Shown: one piece after another, positions 11,701-22,964 of the stretch
Layout: each line of letters opens with the position of its first letter
Numbering within the stretch: position 1 is the first letter of the stretch
Assembly (NCBI GenBank): GCA_019316985.1
Contig: CP079215.1
Coordinates: 2,976,001-3,040,000, forward strand
Direction: 5' to 3'
DNA: 64,000 bases
Source: Paraniabella defluvii
GTDB taxonomy: Bacteria; Bacteroidota; Bacteroidia; Chitinophagales; Chitinophagaceae
Notes under the pieces: model-generated
Databases searched by the model: none
What the model saw: only the letters and a program-made list of their open reading frames with translations
Told to the model about the DNA's origin: nothing
Translations under genes and position numbers: made by a program

Positions 11701-13844
11701 GAAGGTCAATGTTCTTCAGGTCAACGGTACCCTTTAATGATGGATATTTGCCTGCTATATTGACATGGGTAGCAATATCAAAATGAGCATTAGAGTCAGG
11801 GCTGCTGGCCTGCAGTTGCAACGCCTGTTTAGCGTATTTGCCATCTAGTTTAATATTGCGATAATTATACTTGTTGTAGTAGGCGCTGTAAATGGTTCCT
11901 TTAACCGCAGCATTAGCAGTTTTCGCAGAAGTACCGGTTCCTGCTACATCCAGGAATAGGCTTACTGTTCCTACATCTGTTCTCTTCAGCAGGCGGCCTA
12001 CATTAAATTGTTTAAGGTCTACTTTTGCTTTATACGAAGGATTTTTTGATGAACCGCCATTGCAGCATTCACTTTTGCGGCGCCCATATCGGTTCGTACA
12101 TCCAGGTTGGTAGCGAACCTGCTGATACTGCCGGCGAATTTCCCTTTAGCGGCTATCTGGTTAGGTAGCTCGATGCTGGTGGGTAACGTGCCTTTAGGCA
12201 GCAATGCATTCAGATCTGACCTGGAAGTGGTAAACCTGGCGATATGGATGTTGAAAAGAGTATTGTCTATTTTGGGCAGGCCTTTGATCGTTCCTTTAAT
12301 GTCTACATTGGTGTTCCTTAATCCGCTTAGCTGCAGCTGATCGATATCCATATCATTCAACCTGCCTTTAATAAGCGCCGCCAGGTTTAATTGCTGGTTG
12401 CGATAAGTAGCCGGAACGGAGGATACAAAATAGGCCGCATCCGCCAGACCCAGAACCGACTTGCGAAACTGGATATTCATGTCCACCCGTTCGGGATGTT
12501 TGCTCAGGTCATCCTGCGAGGTATAAGTAATCAGGGAATTATTGTCAATATAGGTATGAGGTGTTTTAACCAATAGGTCGTCAACGCTGATCTGTTTGTC
12601 GTCGTAAATTACTTTACCCCGTAATTCATTTAATACAAAACCGCTGGTGTCTGCCAGTTTGCCGCCATTAACTGTAGCTTTGATGCCTGCGCTGTCAATG
12701 GCAATATCCTGGCCACTTAATCCAAGACCTTTTACATTCAGGTGGTTGAAGTCCATGACCCCTTTTTCGCGGGGAGCAGAAAGATTGTCGTACCTGATAT
12801 TATTGTTAGAGAGTACGATTTTATTGAGATACAGGCTAAAAGAAGATTCCTTGGTACTATCTGCTGCTTTTTTAATAGCGGCCTCGTTAGACGGGGTCGG
12901 CCTGTAGGCAAAGTCGATAACAGAGTTGCTTAGTTCTCCGTTACTGGTTTGATATTTTCCATGCGTAAGGTCAATCAGCAGGTCGTTAAAGTTGAAAGTT
13001 TTTAAAAAGGCAAAAGCCCTGGTGTCAGAGAGCCGGTCATCGTATTTAAGATCAATGTCGCTGAAAGCAAAATTTTTAACTTCTATCAGGGGCAGGCGAC
13101 CTCCTGATTTTGCTTCCGTACTATCAATGGCTGCATCGGCTTTCTGCTGCAGCACTGTCAGTGGCTTGTTCTGGAAATAATGAAGTCTGGTATTAGCAAG
13201 CTCCAGCTTATCCAATACGTAGTGCATCTGCTCCAGGTCGAACTTGTCTATACGCGCGCTCAATTTACCCAATGATACACCGGCATCATTTCCGACAACA
13301 TCATCTTTAAATTTTATCCGGATATCATTAAAAGTAATCTTGTCTAATTTCAGTTGAAGAGGCGCTGTAGAGTCTTTGGGTGTTTCTGGTTCCTTTTCTG
13401 CCGATACGAACGCGTTTACCAGGAACTGGTAGTTGAAGCTGGTATCGGGGTTTAGCCGGTACATGTTAGCATTTACATGATCCAGTTCAATATTGCTAAC
13501 AGCAATTCGATTCCTGATCAGGCCAATCATATCCAGTTGAACAGCGAGGCGGCCCGCATACAACAAAGTGTCTTTTTCAGATCCTGTACATAAAATTTAT
13601 CCAGTTGTAACCCGGTAGGGAAATTAATGCGTATACGTTCCAGGCTGATCTCAGTTCCTGTTTTTGTTTTGAGGTAAGAAACCACCTTGTCTTTTACAAA
13701 ATTCTGCACAGCGGGTATCGTTAGCGAAATAGCCACCAGTACAACAAGCATGATGATGCTTGCAATAATCAAAGTACAATTTTTAAAACCTTACGTGCTA
13801 CGCTGCTCAAAAATTATTGTTTTTCTATATGATAAATTAAGCAT
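8792..13844 (-). CDS. tamB: TamB translocation and assembly module protein (DUF490)
   Basis: TamB is a very large inner-membrane-anchored protein whose beta-taco channel spans the periplasm to the outer membrane. One hydrophobic N-terminal helix (about residues 15-40, including ASIIMLVVLVAISLTIPAVQ) is followed by roughly 1,600 residues of repeating beta-structure. The conserved C-terminal DUF490 part includes KIAMTGRYLVSGGNYNLSIGG and PKIDFEIALPENERNAIDG. The C-terminal tail is Glu/Arg/Gln-rich. There are at least eight frame breaks. The start at 13844 needs two T-run corrections but restores MLNLSYRKT just ahead of the membrane helix. TamL follows directly. Confidence 0.92.
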
Positions 13845-14051
13845 ATATCTTATTGTCGCTTTTTTAGGAGCATTATAAGATACTGGCTCCGGCAAAAATA
13901 TAGTTTATGCAAATTGCGTGCTATTTTTCCTGTATGGTTAAATTCCGGCACTGTTTATTGTTTTTTGAAAAACGGAAGTAAGGATCAGCCAGTTGGCTTG
14001 GTTTTGGTATTGGTTACAGCAATTGAAATTACCAATATTAAAATCACCGCA

Positions 14052-14879
14052 ATGCCTTATCTGAACAAACAGCAGGATACAAAGGAAATAAAGCTATTTT
14101 ATGAGGACCATGGAGCCGGAAAACCGGTAGTGCTGATTCATGGCTGGCCATTGAGTCACCGGTCGTGGGACGCGCAGGTAACGCCATTAGTTGAAGCAGG
14201 ATACCGCGTTATTGCTTATGACAGGCGGGGTTTTGGCCAGTCGGGAACCGAATGGAACAAATATGACTACGATACACTGGCTTCTGATCTGAATGCACTG
14301 ATCACAGAGCTCAACTTAAATGACGTGTCTCTTATAGGATTTTCGATGGGCGGAGGGGAAGTGGTTCGCTACCTCACCAATTATGGCACCGGCCGAATTT
14401 CGAAGGCCGCGTTAATTGCTTCCATTATTCCCCTGGTTTTTCAAAAACAGGACAACCCCGACGGTGTGCCACAGGAAGAATTGGACAAAATTGCAGAAGC
14501 GCTGAAAACAGACCGCCTTGCATTTTTGAAAGATTTTCATAAAAACTTTTATAACTATAGTTTACTAAAGAAAGGTGTGAGCGCAGCGCAACTGGATGCC
14601 GATTTTATAATTGCCGCCGGTGCATCTGAAAATGCTACTCAAAAAGCTGCTGAAGCATGGGCCACAACCGACTTCCGGCCGGAGCTTAAAAATGTAACCG
14701 TGCCCACGTTAATTGTACATGGCGATTCAGACAATATCGTGCCGATAAAAACATCTGCCGAGCAGGCAGCCAGGGAATTCTAATAATGAATATCATATTA
14801 TTGAGGAGCTCCACACGGCTTAAATGTGACACATTCTTTTGAGCTTAACAGTTTGTTGTTGAGTTTTCTGAATAAATAA
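14052..14879 (+). CDS. Alpha/beta hydrolase, non-heme chloroperoxidase-like
   Basis: This alpha/beta-hydrolase of about 275 residues is close to the cofactor-free haloperoxidase/arylesterase group. It has the oxyanion-hole motif VVLIHGWPLSHRSW, DRRGFGQSG, the nucleophile elbow GFSMGGGE (Ser of the catalytic triad), the acid in VHGDSDNIVP and the base His in EGAPHGLN. The His lies beyond two frame breaks near 14780 and 14808, without which the protein appears truncated at 14783. The real stop is at 14879. The start at 14052 (MPYLNKQQD) fits the family better than upstream in-frame codons. The substrate is unknown. A group of very small genes follows. Confidence 0.85.
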
Positions 14880-14902
14880 TTTTCTGATTTAAATCAATGA
14901 TC

Positions 14903-15147
14903 ATGGAAGACAATAATGGAAGAGAATTTACAATAGAAGCCAGAGTAGGCGGTAAGATGCAACAGGTACACGTGGTTGCGTCGGAAACTACTGACGGAGC
15001 AGCTTTTTACAACTGCAGGGTAGAAGACGATGAAATTACCCAGGTAAGAAAAGACGAACAGGTGTGGAAACAAATATGGGGCGACCTGGATGAAGCCGAT
15101 GTTAAGTCAATAGGGAAGCTATAGAAGGCGCCGTATTGGAAGAGTAA
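14903..15147 (+). CDS. Small acidic hypothetical protein
   Basis: About 81 residues, rich in Asp and Glu, with no signal peptide: MEDNNGREFTIEARVGGKMQ at the N-terminus, then RKDEQVWKQIWGDLDEADV. One missing A near 15119 makes it appear to stop at 15124. Repaired, it ends KLIEGAVLEE at 15147. I do not recognise the family. It starts 24 bp after the hydrolase and 12 bp ahead of the DUF2383-type gene, so the three are probably one transcript. Confidence 0.6.
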
Positions 15148-15158
15148 TTAAAACAATC

Positions 15159-15622
15159 ATGGAAACAGCAAACAGCAATAAGCAGGTAGAAATACTCAAT
15201 GATTTGATCCAGATCAATAATGACAGGATCGCAGGTTATGAAAAAGCCATCGAAGGATTGGAAGATGAAGGTAATGAAGACCTGAAACGTTTATTTCGCC
15301 ATCTAATCAATAATAGTCTCGATTACAATGAAACACTTGAAAGGCAAATTGGTTTGCTGGAGGGTGAACCTGCGATCGGTACCTCCGGCGCGGGCAAATT
15401 ATACAGAGCGTGGATGGATCTAAAAGCATTGGTAACCGGGGCGACCGGGCAGCTGTTCTTGGCAGTTGCATAACCGGCGAAGAAACCGCGATCCGCGCTT
15501 ACCAGGAAGTTTTGGCCGATGAGCAGCTGGTCACGGAATTACAACAATTGCTAAGTGTGCAGCTTGCCGAGCTTCAGCAGTCTTACCAGGAAATTAAAGC
15601 CTTGAAAGAGGCGATCGAATAA
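15159..15622 (+). CDS. PA2169-family (DUF2383) four-helix-bundle protein
   Basis: A ferritin-like small helical bundle of about 153 residues from the PA2169/DUF2383 family, often found among stress-induced genes; its activity is unknown. Diagnostic parts are VEILNDLIQINNDRIAGYEKA at the N-terminus and ETAIRAYQEVLADEQLV toward the C-terminus. A G run near 15432 is one base short and splits the gene; the corrected join reads LVTGGDRAAVLGSCITGEE. The neighbouring small genes and hydrolase suggest a stress-related cluster, which is an inference. Confidence 0.87.
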
Positions 15623-15645
15623 CAATAACCCTAAACCTTTTTTCT

Positions 15646-15805
15646 ATGAAAAAATTATCATTATTCTCAACGGCCATAGCGGCTTCTTTTATGTTACAAA
15701 GCTGCGAACTGGTGGAAGGTATTTTTAAAGCCGGCATGTGGTGGGCCTTTTTTTCTGGTAGCCTTGGTAGTCATTGGTTTGTTTTGGTTATTACGCAGAA
15801 AGTAA
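15646..15805 (+). CDS. Very small membrane lipoprotein
   Basis: About 52 residues. The N-terminal part MKKLSLFSTAIAASFMLQSC has a lipobox-like LQSC. The rest, after correcting a run of seven T near 15750, is one hydrophobic helix ending in basic residues (VALVVIGLFWLLRRK). Similar tiny proteins occur widely in Chitinophagaceae without an assigned role. Without the correction the reading continues to 15849 in unlikely sequence. Confidence 0.6.
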
Positions 15806-15947
15806 CCGTCCCGAAAAATATGGCAAGCATTTTGCATTCATTTGCATAGAGAATAACGTTCACAGATAGTGCTAAATCTGAAGCGTTATAATAAGCTGGC
15901 TACATAATTCGATACCTGTTGTAAACATTTTTAAATTTTAAATATAT

Positions 15948-16151
15948 ATGAGAGACGCTTTCACCAACAACTCAAGAAACTTCGGCAGTAGCGACGCTGC
16001 AAGTGCCTTTCCTATCCGATTTACAGGAGATGCCATTCAATACCTATCCGCATCAATGCCTATTAATCTAAACGACTGGAAATGGCATGAAGAAGAGATC
16101 AACGGTCAGAAGCATTGTGTCATTACCGACCGTTTGTTATCAGAAATGTGA
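15948..16151 (+). CDS. Small hypothetical protein
   Basis: 67 residues with an intact frame, MRDAFTNNSRNFGSSDAAS at the N-terminus and EEEINGQKHCVITDRLLSEM at the C-terminus. No signal peptide, membrane helix or known motif is visible. It is preceded by an AT-rich stretch suitable for a promoter. The family is not recognised. Confidence 0.5.
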   Translation: MRDAFTNNSRNFGSSDAASAFPIRFTGDAIQYLSASMPINLNDWKWHEEEINGQKHCVITDRLLSEM

Positions 16152-16230
16152 TAGTGTTTTTTGCCGATCAGCGCATGCTGATGGAATGGCGGTTGCAACA
16201 TGGTTGTAGCCGCTTTTTTTTGCGGTTAAG

Positions 16231-17432
16231 CTATCTTTTAAACCTGTAATAGTAAGAAAGTTCATTAGGTTTGTCTACCAGCATATCTGTTATAATTTGC
16301 CGGCCCTGGATAGAAAAGGTAATGCCGTTTCCGCCAAAGCCCAATACGAAAAAAGCGTTTTCAAAATCGGGATGCGGTCCTATGTAGGGTAACCCGTCTT
16401 TGGTAGAGCCAAAAAGCCCTGCCCACATAATATCTTCTATGAAATTGATCCCCGGCATTAACTCCTGCAACTGCTTCATAAGTTCCTTTGATTTCTTCTC
16501 CTTATTTTGTTGCATAAAAGTGGCAGACGTAAACCTGCTGTCGCCTCCGCCTACCAACAAACGCCCGTCGTCAGTAGTGCGCATGTATAAGTAGGGTTTG
16601 CGCGTATTCCAGAGCAGTATATTATTTACTTCTTTATTGATCTTTATCTTCTCCTCGCTAACGCAGGCATAGGTGCTGTGGAGATCCGCTATGCGTTCTT
16701 CAAACATATTTACCGTTTCGTATCCGGTGCAGTAAACTATTTTCTTTGCTTTAACCTGGCACCCATTTTCAAGGGAAATTACAATGCCCTTGCTTTTATG
16801 ATCGATCTTTTTAATGTTTACCTGGTCATATACCTGGAGGCCACGCCGGGTGTTGATTTGTATGAGTTCATGAGCCAGTTTATAGGCATCTACACTTGCT
16901 GCAACTGAAGAAAGAATGCCGCCGAACGACCGTAAACCGTATTTCTTTTTATAGCCGATGCGCTGAGCCATTTCACTCCTAATTTATTATGGTTTCTGGC
17001 TTCAAACTCTTTGTACAGGTGCGGACTGGCCGCTTGGGTATGAGCAATGTACAAGGATTGTTTTTCTGGAAACCACAATCGATTTTTTTCTTTATTGATT
17101 AAATCATCGAGCTCCCTTATAGCTGCTACTCCGGCCTTATAACATTTTACTGCCGCATCGGAGCCGATCTTTTCTTCCAGCTGATACAGGGGTACATCTA
17201 TTTCGTATTGTAGCATAGAAGTGGTTGCGGAAGTGCTTCCCAGGGCAATGTCGCTTTTATCCAGCAACAGGGTTTTATAACCTTCTTTTACCAATGCATC
17301 CGATAGGAGCGCTCCGGTGATACCTGCACCCAGCACAATAATATCGGTAGTTAGGTTTTGCTGAACAGAAGGATAAGTATAGATAAGCCCGTTCTTCAGG
17401 AGCCAGAAAGACTCATAAGTTCGTAATCGCAT
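16231..17432 (-). CDS. FAD-dependent oxidoreductase (DAO superfamily)
   Basis: A glycine/D-amino-acid oxidase-type flavoprotein of about 400 residues. The N-terminal Rossmann motif is IIVLGAGITGALLSDALVKEG, about residues 30-50. SFGGILSSVAASVDAYKLA is in the substrate-domain region, and the C-terminal FAD-contact motif is AFFVLGFGGNGITFSIQG. A missing A in an A run near 16945 splits it into two frames. No Rieske motif is seen at the C-terminus. It is not obviously linked to its neighbours, and the substrate amine is unknown. Confidence 0.87.
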
Positions 17433-17692
17433 ACATGATTTTAATTAAGAAGCTGCCCGGGAATTTACAACAAAACACATGGATACATAAGTTTTTATTG
17501 AACGAAGGAAACATACAAGCGCCTACATTCCTGTAAGATGCGTAATGCCTTTATCGCAGCAAAAGATATGTGTCTTTAAATTGTAAAAAGTTTAAACAAC
17601 TTCTGTTGTATTATATAAACAATTATCAATCCAAATTTTATACAACTGTTGGTGGCTTTCGGGAACGATATTTGGAAAGGATAAACAAATTG

Positions 17693-18724
17693 ATGATTTG
17701 AGTCTGTTGCAATTTACAAATAAAGGAATTTATTGCCCGCAGGGAAACTTCTATATAGACCCGTGGCAGCCGGTAGACTATGCCGTAATTACCCATGCGC
17801 ATGGCGACCATGCCCGGTGGGGTAGCAAGCATTATCTGGCTCACGATATATCCAGGCCCATCATGCAGGCGAGACTGGGTGCCGACATCAGCATTGAAAC
17901 CTTGCCTTATGGTGAAAGTAAAATGATCAATGGCGTTACGTTAAGTTTGCATCCTGCGGGGCATATTTTAGGTTCTGCTCAAGTACGATTGGAATATAAT
18001 GGTTTTGTTAGCGTGGCTTCCGGCGATTATAAAGTGGAGGACGACCAGCTTTCGTCGCCTTTGGAAATTGTGAAATGTCATGAGTTTGTAACTGAAAGTA
18101 CGTTTGGCTTACCTATTTATAATTGGCTAAGCCAGCAGCAGATATTGGATAATATGAAGAACTGGATCGGGGCAACCAGCGCAACCAGCGAACCAGCATT
18201 TTCATTGCCTATAGTTTAGGTAAAGCGCAGCGGTTGATGAAAGGCCTTGAGGGTGTTGCGCCCCTGTTAGTGCATAGCTCTATCGACCGGCTGAACAAGG
18301 CCATTGAAAGTACGGGACTGCAGCTGCCCGAAACAGGTTTGTGGTATGCAGATATGCCTAAAGCAGAGGTGCAGGGGAATATTGTGATTTTGCCTCCCTC
18401 GCTATTAGGAACCAATGTTATCAAAAAAATCCCGAATGGCGCTATTGCTATCTGTTCGGGATGGATGCAGGTGCGGGGCAGCCGTCGCTGGCAAAGCGCG
18501 GACGCGGGTTTTGCAGTAAGCGATCATGCCGATTGGCAGGGGTTACTGTCGACCATTAAAGCTACGGGAGCCGAGCAGGTATTTGTTACACATGGCTATA
18601 CCGCAACTTTTTCAAAGTATCTGAATGAAATTGGTATCAGCGCCAGGAAGTAGTTACTCAATATGGTAACGACGAAGAAGCTGAAAATACAGATAGTGAA
18701 GCAAAAGAGGAGGGCGCCGTATGA
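17693..18724 (+). CDS. Ligase-associated DNA damage response exonuclease
   Basis: A metallo-beta-lactamase/beta-CASP family nuclease (SNM1/CPSF-like), about 340 residues, first gene of a four-gene DNA repair operon. The zinc motif is THAHGDHARWG (HxHxDH), followed by HPAGHILGSAQVRLE and, in the C-terminal half, SDHADWQGLL and VFVTHGYT. Adding one T to the TTT run at 17697-17699 brings the ATG at 17693 into frame (MILSLLQFTNKGIYC), better than the TTG at 17698. Further breaks are near 18190 and 18650. Repaired, the stop codon overlaps the ligase ATG (ATGA), implying translational coupling. Confidence 0.92.
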
Positions 18725-20309
18725 AACATTTTGCAGCGCTCATACAATCCCTTGAAATCAGTAATAAAACCAATGATAAGATTGATGCGATTGTTGAATA
18801 CCTGAAAATTGCTCCCGACGATGATAAACTGTGGCTGATTGCCTTATTTACCGGGAGGCGGCCCAAACGGCCCGTGAAATCCACCTTGATCCGCGAATGG
18901 GCGTTGGAGTTGTCGGGCTTGCCTGAATGGCTGTTCCTGGAGTGTTACAGTAATGTAGGCGACCTTGGAGAAACGATCAGCCTGGTACTGCCCCCACCAA
19001 AGCACCACACAGAGAAAACCATTTCACAATGGATGCGTGAGCTCCTGGAGCTGGGCACCAAAACCGATGAAGAAAAGAAGACGTATGTTTTGGAAGCCTG
19101 GAACGGACTGGATTATAGCCAGCGCTTTATTTTTAATAAACTGATCGGAGGTGGTTTCAGGATCGGTGTATCTTACAAATTACTGGTAAACGCTCTTTCT
19201 AAATTCAGCGGTATTGATGAAAGCAAAATGATGCATAGCATTATGGGTAAATGGGATCCGCTGGAAACGGAGTTTGCCGAGCTGATCGGCGGCTCGCACG
19301 TAAATGCAGATAACTCAAAGCCTTACCCATTTTGCCTGGCATATCCTATTGATAAACCGGTGGAAGAATTGGGCAACCCTGAAGACTGGCAGGCTGAATG
19401 GAAATGGGACGGTATCCGTGGGCAGATCATAAAACGGAATGATGAATTTTTTGTATGGAGCAGGGGAGAGGAACTGGTTACCGAACAGTTCCCGGAGTTA
19501 GAGCTGCTGGCACCTCATTTACCTGACGGAACGGTAATAGATGGTGAGATACTGGCGGTTAAAGACGGACAGGTGCTGAATTTTAACCAGCTGCAAAAAG
19601 ATTGAACCGTAAAACAATTTCCAAGAAATTACTGGAGGAAACGCCTGCGGGATTTTATGCTTATGATCTTTTAGAGCATGAAGGCAGCGATATAAGAGAA
19701 AAAATATTTGCCGAACGAAGACAGTTGCTGGAAAAAATTATTGAAAAAATACCATTTGGCTATGTGCTGTTATCTCCGGTAGTGAGTTTTGACCGGTGGG
19801 AGCAACTGGCTGTTATACGCGGGGAAGCAAGGGATGTGAATAGCGAAGGTATTATGTTGAAGGCCAGAAATTCGCTGTATCATTCTGGTCGTAAAAAAGG
19901 TGATTGGTGGAAATGGAAAATTAATCCGCTATCCATTGATGCGGTATTGATATACGGCCAGAAGGGTAGTGGTCGCCGCAGTGCTTTTTATACAGATTAT
20001 ACCTTTGCTATAAAGTCGGGCGATCAGCTGGTTACCATCGCCAAAGCCTATTCTGGCCTTACGGATAAAGAAATCAGGGAGGTAGATAAATTTATTAAAG
20101 CCAACTCGCTGGAAAAGTTTGGTCCTGTTCGTACCGTAAAGCCTGAGTTGGTTTTTGAAATAGGGTTTGAAGGAATTGCCGAAAGTAACCGGCATAAGTC
20201 GGGTGTTGCCCTGCGTTTTCCCAGGATCTTGCGCTGGCGAAAAGATAAAAAGGCTGATGAGATCAATACTATTGACGATCTGAAAGAAATGTTGGCTAAA
20301 TATGGGTAA
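18721..20309 (+). CDS. ATP-dependent DNA ligase (ligase-associated DNA damage response type)
   Basis: A stand-alone ATP-dependent DNA ligase of about 530 residues. The N-terminal DNA-binding domain includes KLIGGGFRIGVS. The nucleotidyltransferase core carries the active-site lysine in EWKWDGIRGQ (motif I, KxDGxR), GTVIDGEIL (motif III region), SEGIMLK (motif IV) and DWWKWKINPLSIDAVLIY (motif V). The OB-fold part ends in RFPRILRWRKDK (motif VI region). One missing A near 19601 splits the gene. It sits between the exonuclease (4-bp overlap) and the helicase. Confidence 0.94.
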
Positions 20310-20345
20310 CTATGAACGCAGGTTGTAAATTCGGTAGTTTAAACG

Positions 20346-22819
20346 TTGTCAATCCCAGATGTTGTGAAGCGTATTCAATCCACACCCGGTTATCAGATTG
20401 TTGAAGACTGGTTTACCTCATTAGGTAACCGGCCATTTACTTTCCAGCAGGAGAGCTGGCAGCGCTTCCATGAAGGAAAGTCTGGACTTGTGATCGCTCC
20501 AACCGGTTTTGGTAAAACCTTTTCTGTTTTCTTTTCGGTAGTAATTCATTATCTCAATCATCCCAAAGAATACGGGGATGGACTGAAGCTGATATGGGTG
20601 ACTCCTTTGCGTTCGCTGGCCAAAGACCTGGGCAGGGCGATGTCGGAAGCATTAGCCGAAGTGGGACTGGATTGGGAAGTGGGTGTAAGGAACGGCGATA
20701 CCTCCGTAGCTGAGAGACAGAAGCAGGTAAAGCGGATGCCGGATGTATTGATCATTACGCCAGAGAGTCTCCATTTATTATTTGCTCAAAAAGAAAACAC
20801 CCGCTATTTCAAATACCTGAAATGTATTGCAGTGGACGAATGGCATGAGCTGTTGGGTAGCAAGCGTGGTGTTTTAACGGAGCTGGCTATATCGAGGTTA
20901 AGGTATATTGTTCCCGGGCTTCGCATATGGGGAATCAGTGCTACTATCGGTAATACAGATGAAGCCCTGGAAGTGCTGATCCCTTACAAGGATGTAGCTA
21001 AAACCATTGTAAGGTCTCAGAAAAAAAAGAAGACGGAAATTATATCGATCATTCCTGAAGAGATTGAAGTATTACCCTGGGCGGGGCACCTGGGTACCAA
21101 GATGGCCGCTCAACTTATACCAATTATCAATGAAAGCCGTACTACACTGATCTTTACCAATACCCGCGGCCAAAGCGAGCTATGGTACCAGGTCATGCTT
21201 TCTGTAGCTCCCGACCTGGCCGGTCAGCTGGCTATTCACCATGGATCTATCGATATGGAATTGCGTAACTGGATTGAAGACATGTTGCATACAGCGCAAT
21301 TGAAAGCGGTGATCTGTACTTCTTCGCTAGACCTGGGCGTTGATTTTAAGCCGGTGGATACGGTGATACAGATTGGTTCTCCCAAGGGTGTTGCCCGTTT
21401 TTTACAGCGTGCAGGCCGTAGTGGTCATTCGCCTTTTGAAACCTCGAAGATCTATTTTCTACCTACCCATTCACTCGAGCTGGTGGAAGCGGCTGCATTG
21501 AAAGAGGCTGCATTAAAAGGTGTTATTGAAAGCAGGCAACCGTTGGTGCAAACTTTTGATGTATTGGTTCAATACCTGGTAACACTGGCTGTTGGAGAGG
21601 GTTTCCTGGAAGAATATGTATATCAGCAGGTGAAGCAAACCTTTGCCTTTAGCTATTTGGAGAGAGAGGAGTGGTTATGGATACTGCGTTTCATTACCCA
21701 GGGCGGAGATGTATTAACCGCCTATGAAGATTTCCAGAAAGTTGTTGTTGAAGACGGCATTTATAAGGTAAAGAATCGACGTATCGCTATGATGCACCGG
21801 ATGAACCTGGGCGTTATTGTAAGTGACCCTATGTTGAAAGTGAAGTTCCTGAGCGGGGGTACATCGGGATGGTAGAGGAATATTTTGTTTCAAAGCTCAA
21901 TCCCGGTGATAAGTTTGGTTTGGCTGGTAAGATACTCGAATTTGTGATGATCAAAGATATGACGGTACTGGTGAAAAGAGTACGGCCAAACGGGCGATTA
22001 CGCCCAGTTGGCTGGGAGGCCGGTTGCCGCTAAGTTCCAACCTGAGTGCTTTTTACGTCATAAATTCAGCGAGGCGTTACATCCGGGGCAAAAGAGCTGG
22101 AACTTCAAAAACTGCACCCTCTTTTTATGCAGCAGCAGGCTTACTCTCATATCCCGAAAGAAGGTGAATTTTTGATAGAGTTGATACAAACCCGCGACGG
22201 GCACCACCTGTTTATGTACCCTTTTGAAGGCAGGTTGGTGCATGAAGTTATGAGCGCTTTGGTGGCCTACCGGATCAGCCGTGTACAACCCATCAGTTTT
22301 TCGATGGCAATGAATGATTACGGGTTTGAGTTGTTAAGCGATCAGCCCATCCCGATGGACAAGATCGATATGAACCGGATTCTTTCTGCCGAGAACCTTA
22401 CCGAAGATATTGCCCGCAGCATTAATGCAGCTGAAATGGCGGGCCGGAAATTCAGGGATATTTCTGTTATAGCAGGCCTGGTAATGAAAAACTATGCAGG
22501 TAAATTTAAAACCGATAAAAATCTTCAATCCTCTTCCGGTCTTATTTTCAGGATCTTCGAACAATATGATCCCCGGAACCTGTTGATGCGGCAGGCTTAT
22601 GAAGAAGTATTTTACCAGCAGTTGGAAGAACCGCGCCTGGCAGCGGCTTTGCACCGCATTCAACAAAGCCGGATCATTATTGTTAATGCTAAAGCTTTTA
22701 CACCCTTAAGCTTCCCGATAAAAGTGGATAGCTTGCGGCAGGATTTAAGCAGTGAAGAGTTAGATGCCAAAGTAAGGAAGATGCAGGAGGAGGTATTGAG
22801 AAAGGTGAATGGGAAGTAG
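20346..22819 (+). CDS. Ligase-associated DNA damage response DEXH-box helicase (Lhr-type)
   Basis: An Lhr-core 3'-5' DNA helicase of about 825 residues. Walker A is APTGFGKTFS, the DEXH box is VDEWHELL, motif III is ISATIG, and motif VI is FLQRAGRSGHS. The C-terminal winged-helix and Lhr domain covers the last 350 residues. Breaks lie near 21862, 21977, 22050 and 22086, all short homopolymers. The annotated start is TTG at 20346; the true start is uncertain because no in-frame ATG is near. The last codons run directly into a 7-bp repeat array that also supplies the stop codon. Confidence 0.93.
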
Positions 22820-22922
22820 GAATGGACTGGTGGTGAATGGGTAATAGGGAATAGGTAGTAGTGAATAGGGAATAGGGAATAGGGAATAGTGAATAGGGAA
22901 TAGGAAGTGTGGGCGGGTACAT
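22804..22922. repeat. Heptamer repeat array (GAATAGG type)
   Basis: About 17 consecutive 7-bp units stay in one register from the last codons of the helicase to shortly before pdeM. The core at 22863-22904 is three GAATAGG, one GAATAGT and two more GAATAGG. The outer units are degenerate (for example GGTGAAT and GGGTAAT). The helicase TAG stop is itself part of the array. The strand bias is strongly purine-rich. Confidence 0.9.
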
Positions 22923-22964
22923 ATTTAAAAGAAGTTATAAATAGCGCAGGTTAGTTGATTAGAG

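Noticed and set aside
22804..22922. CRISPR-like array
   Set aside because: The unit is only 7 bp with no spacers, and no cas genes are present.
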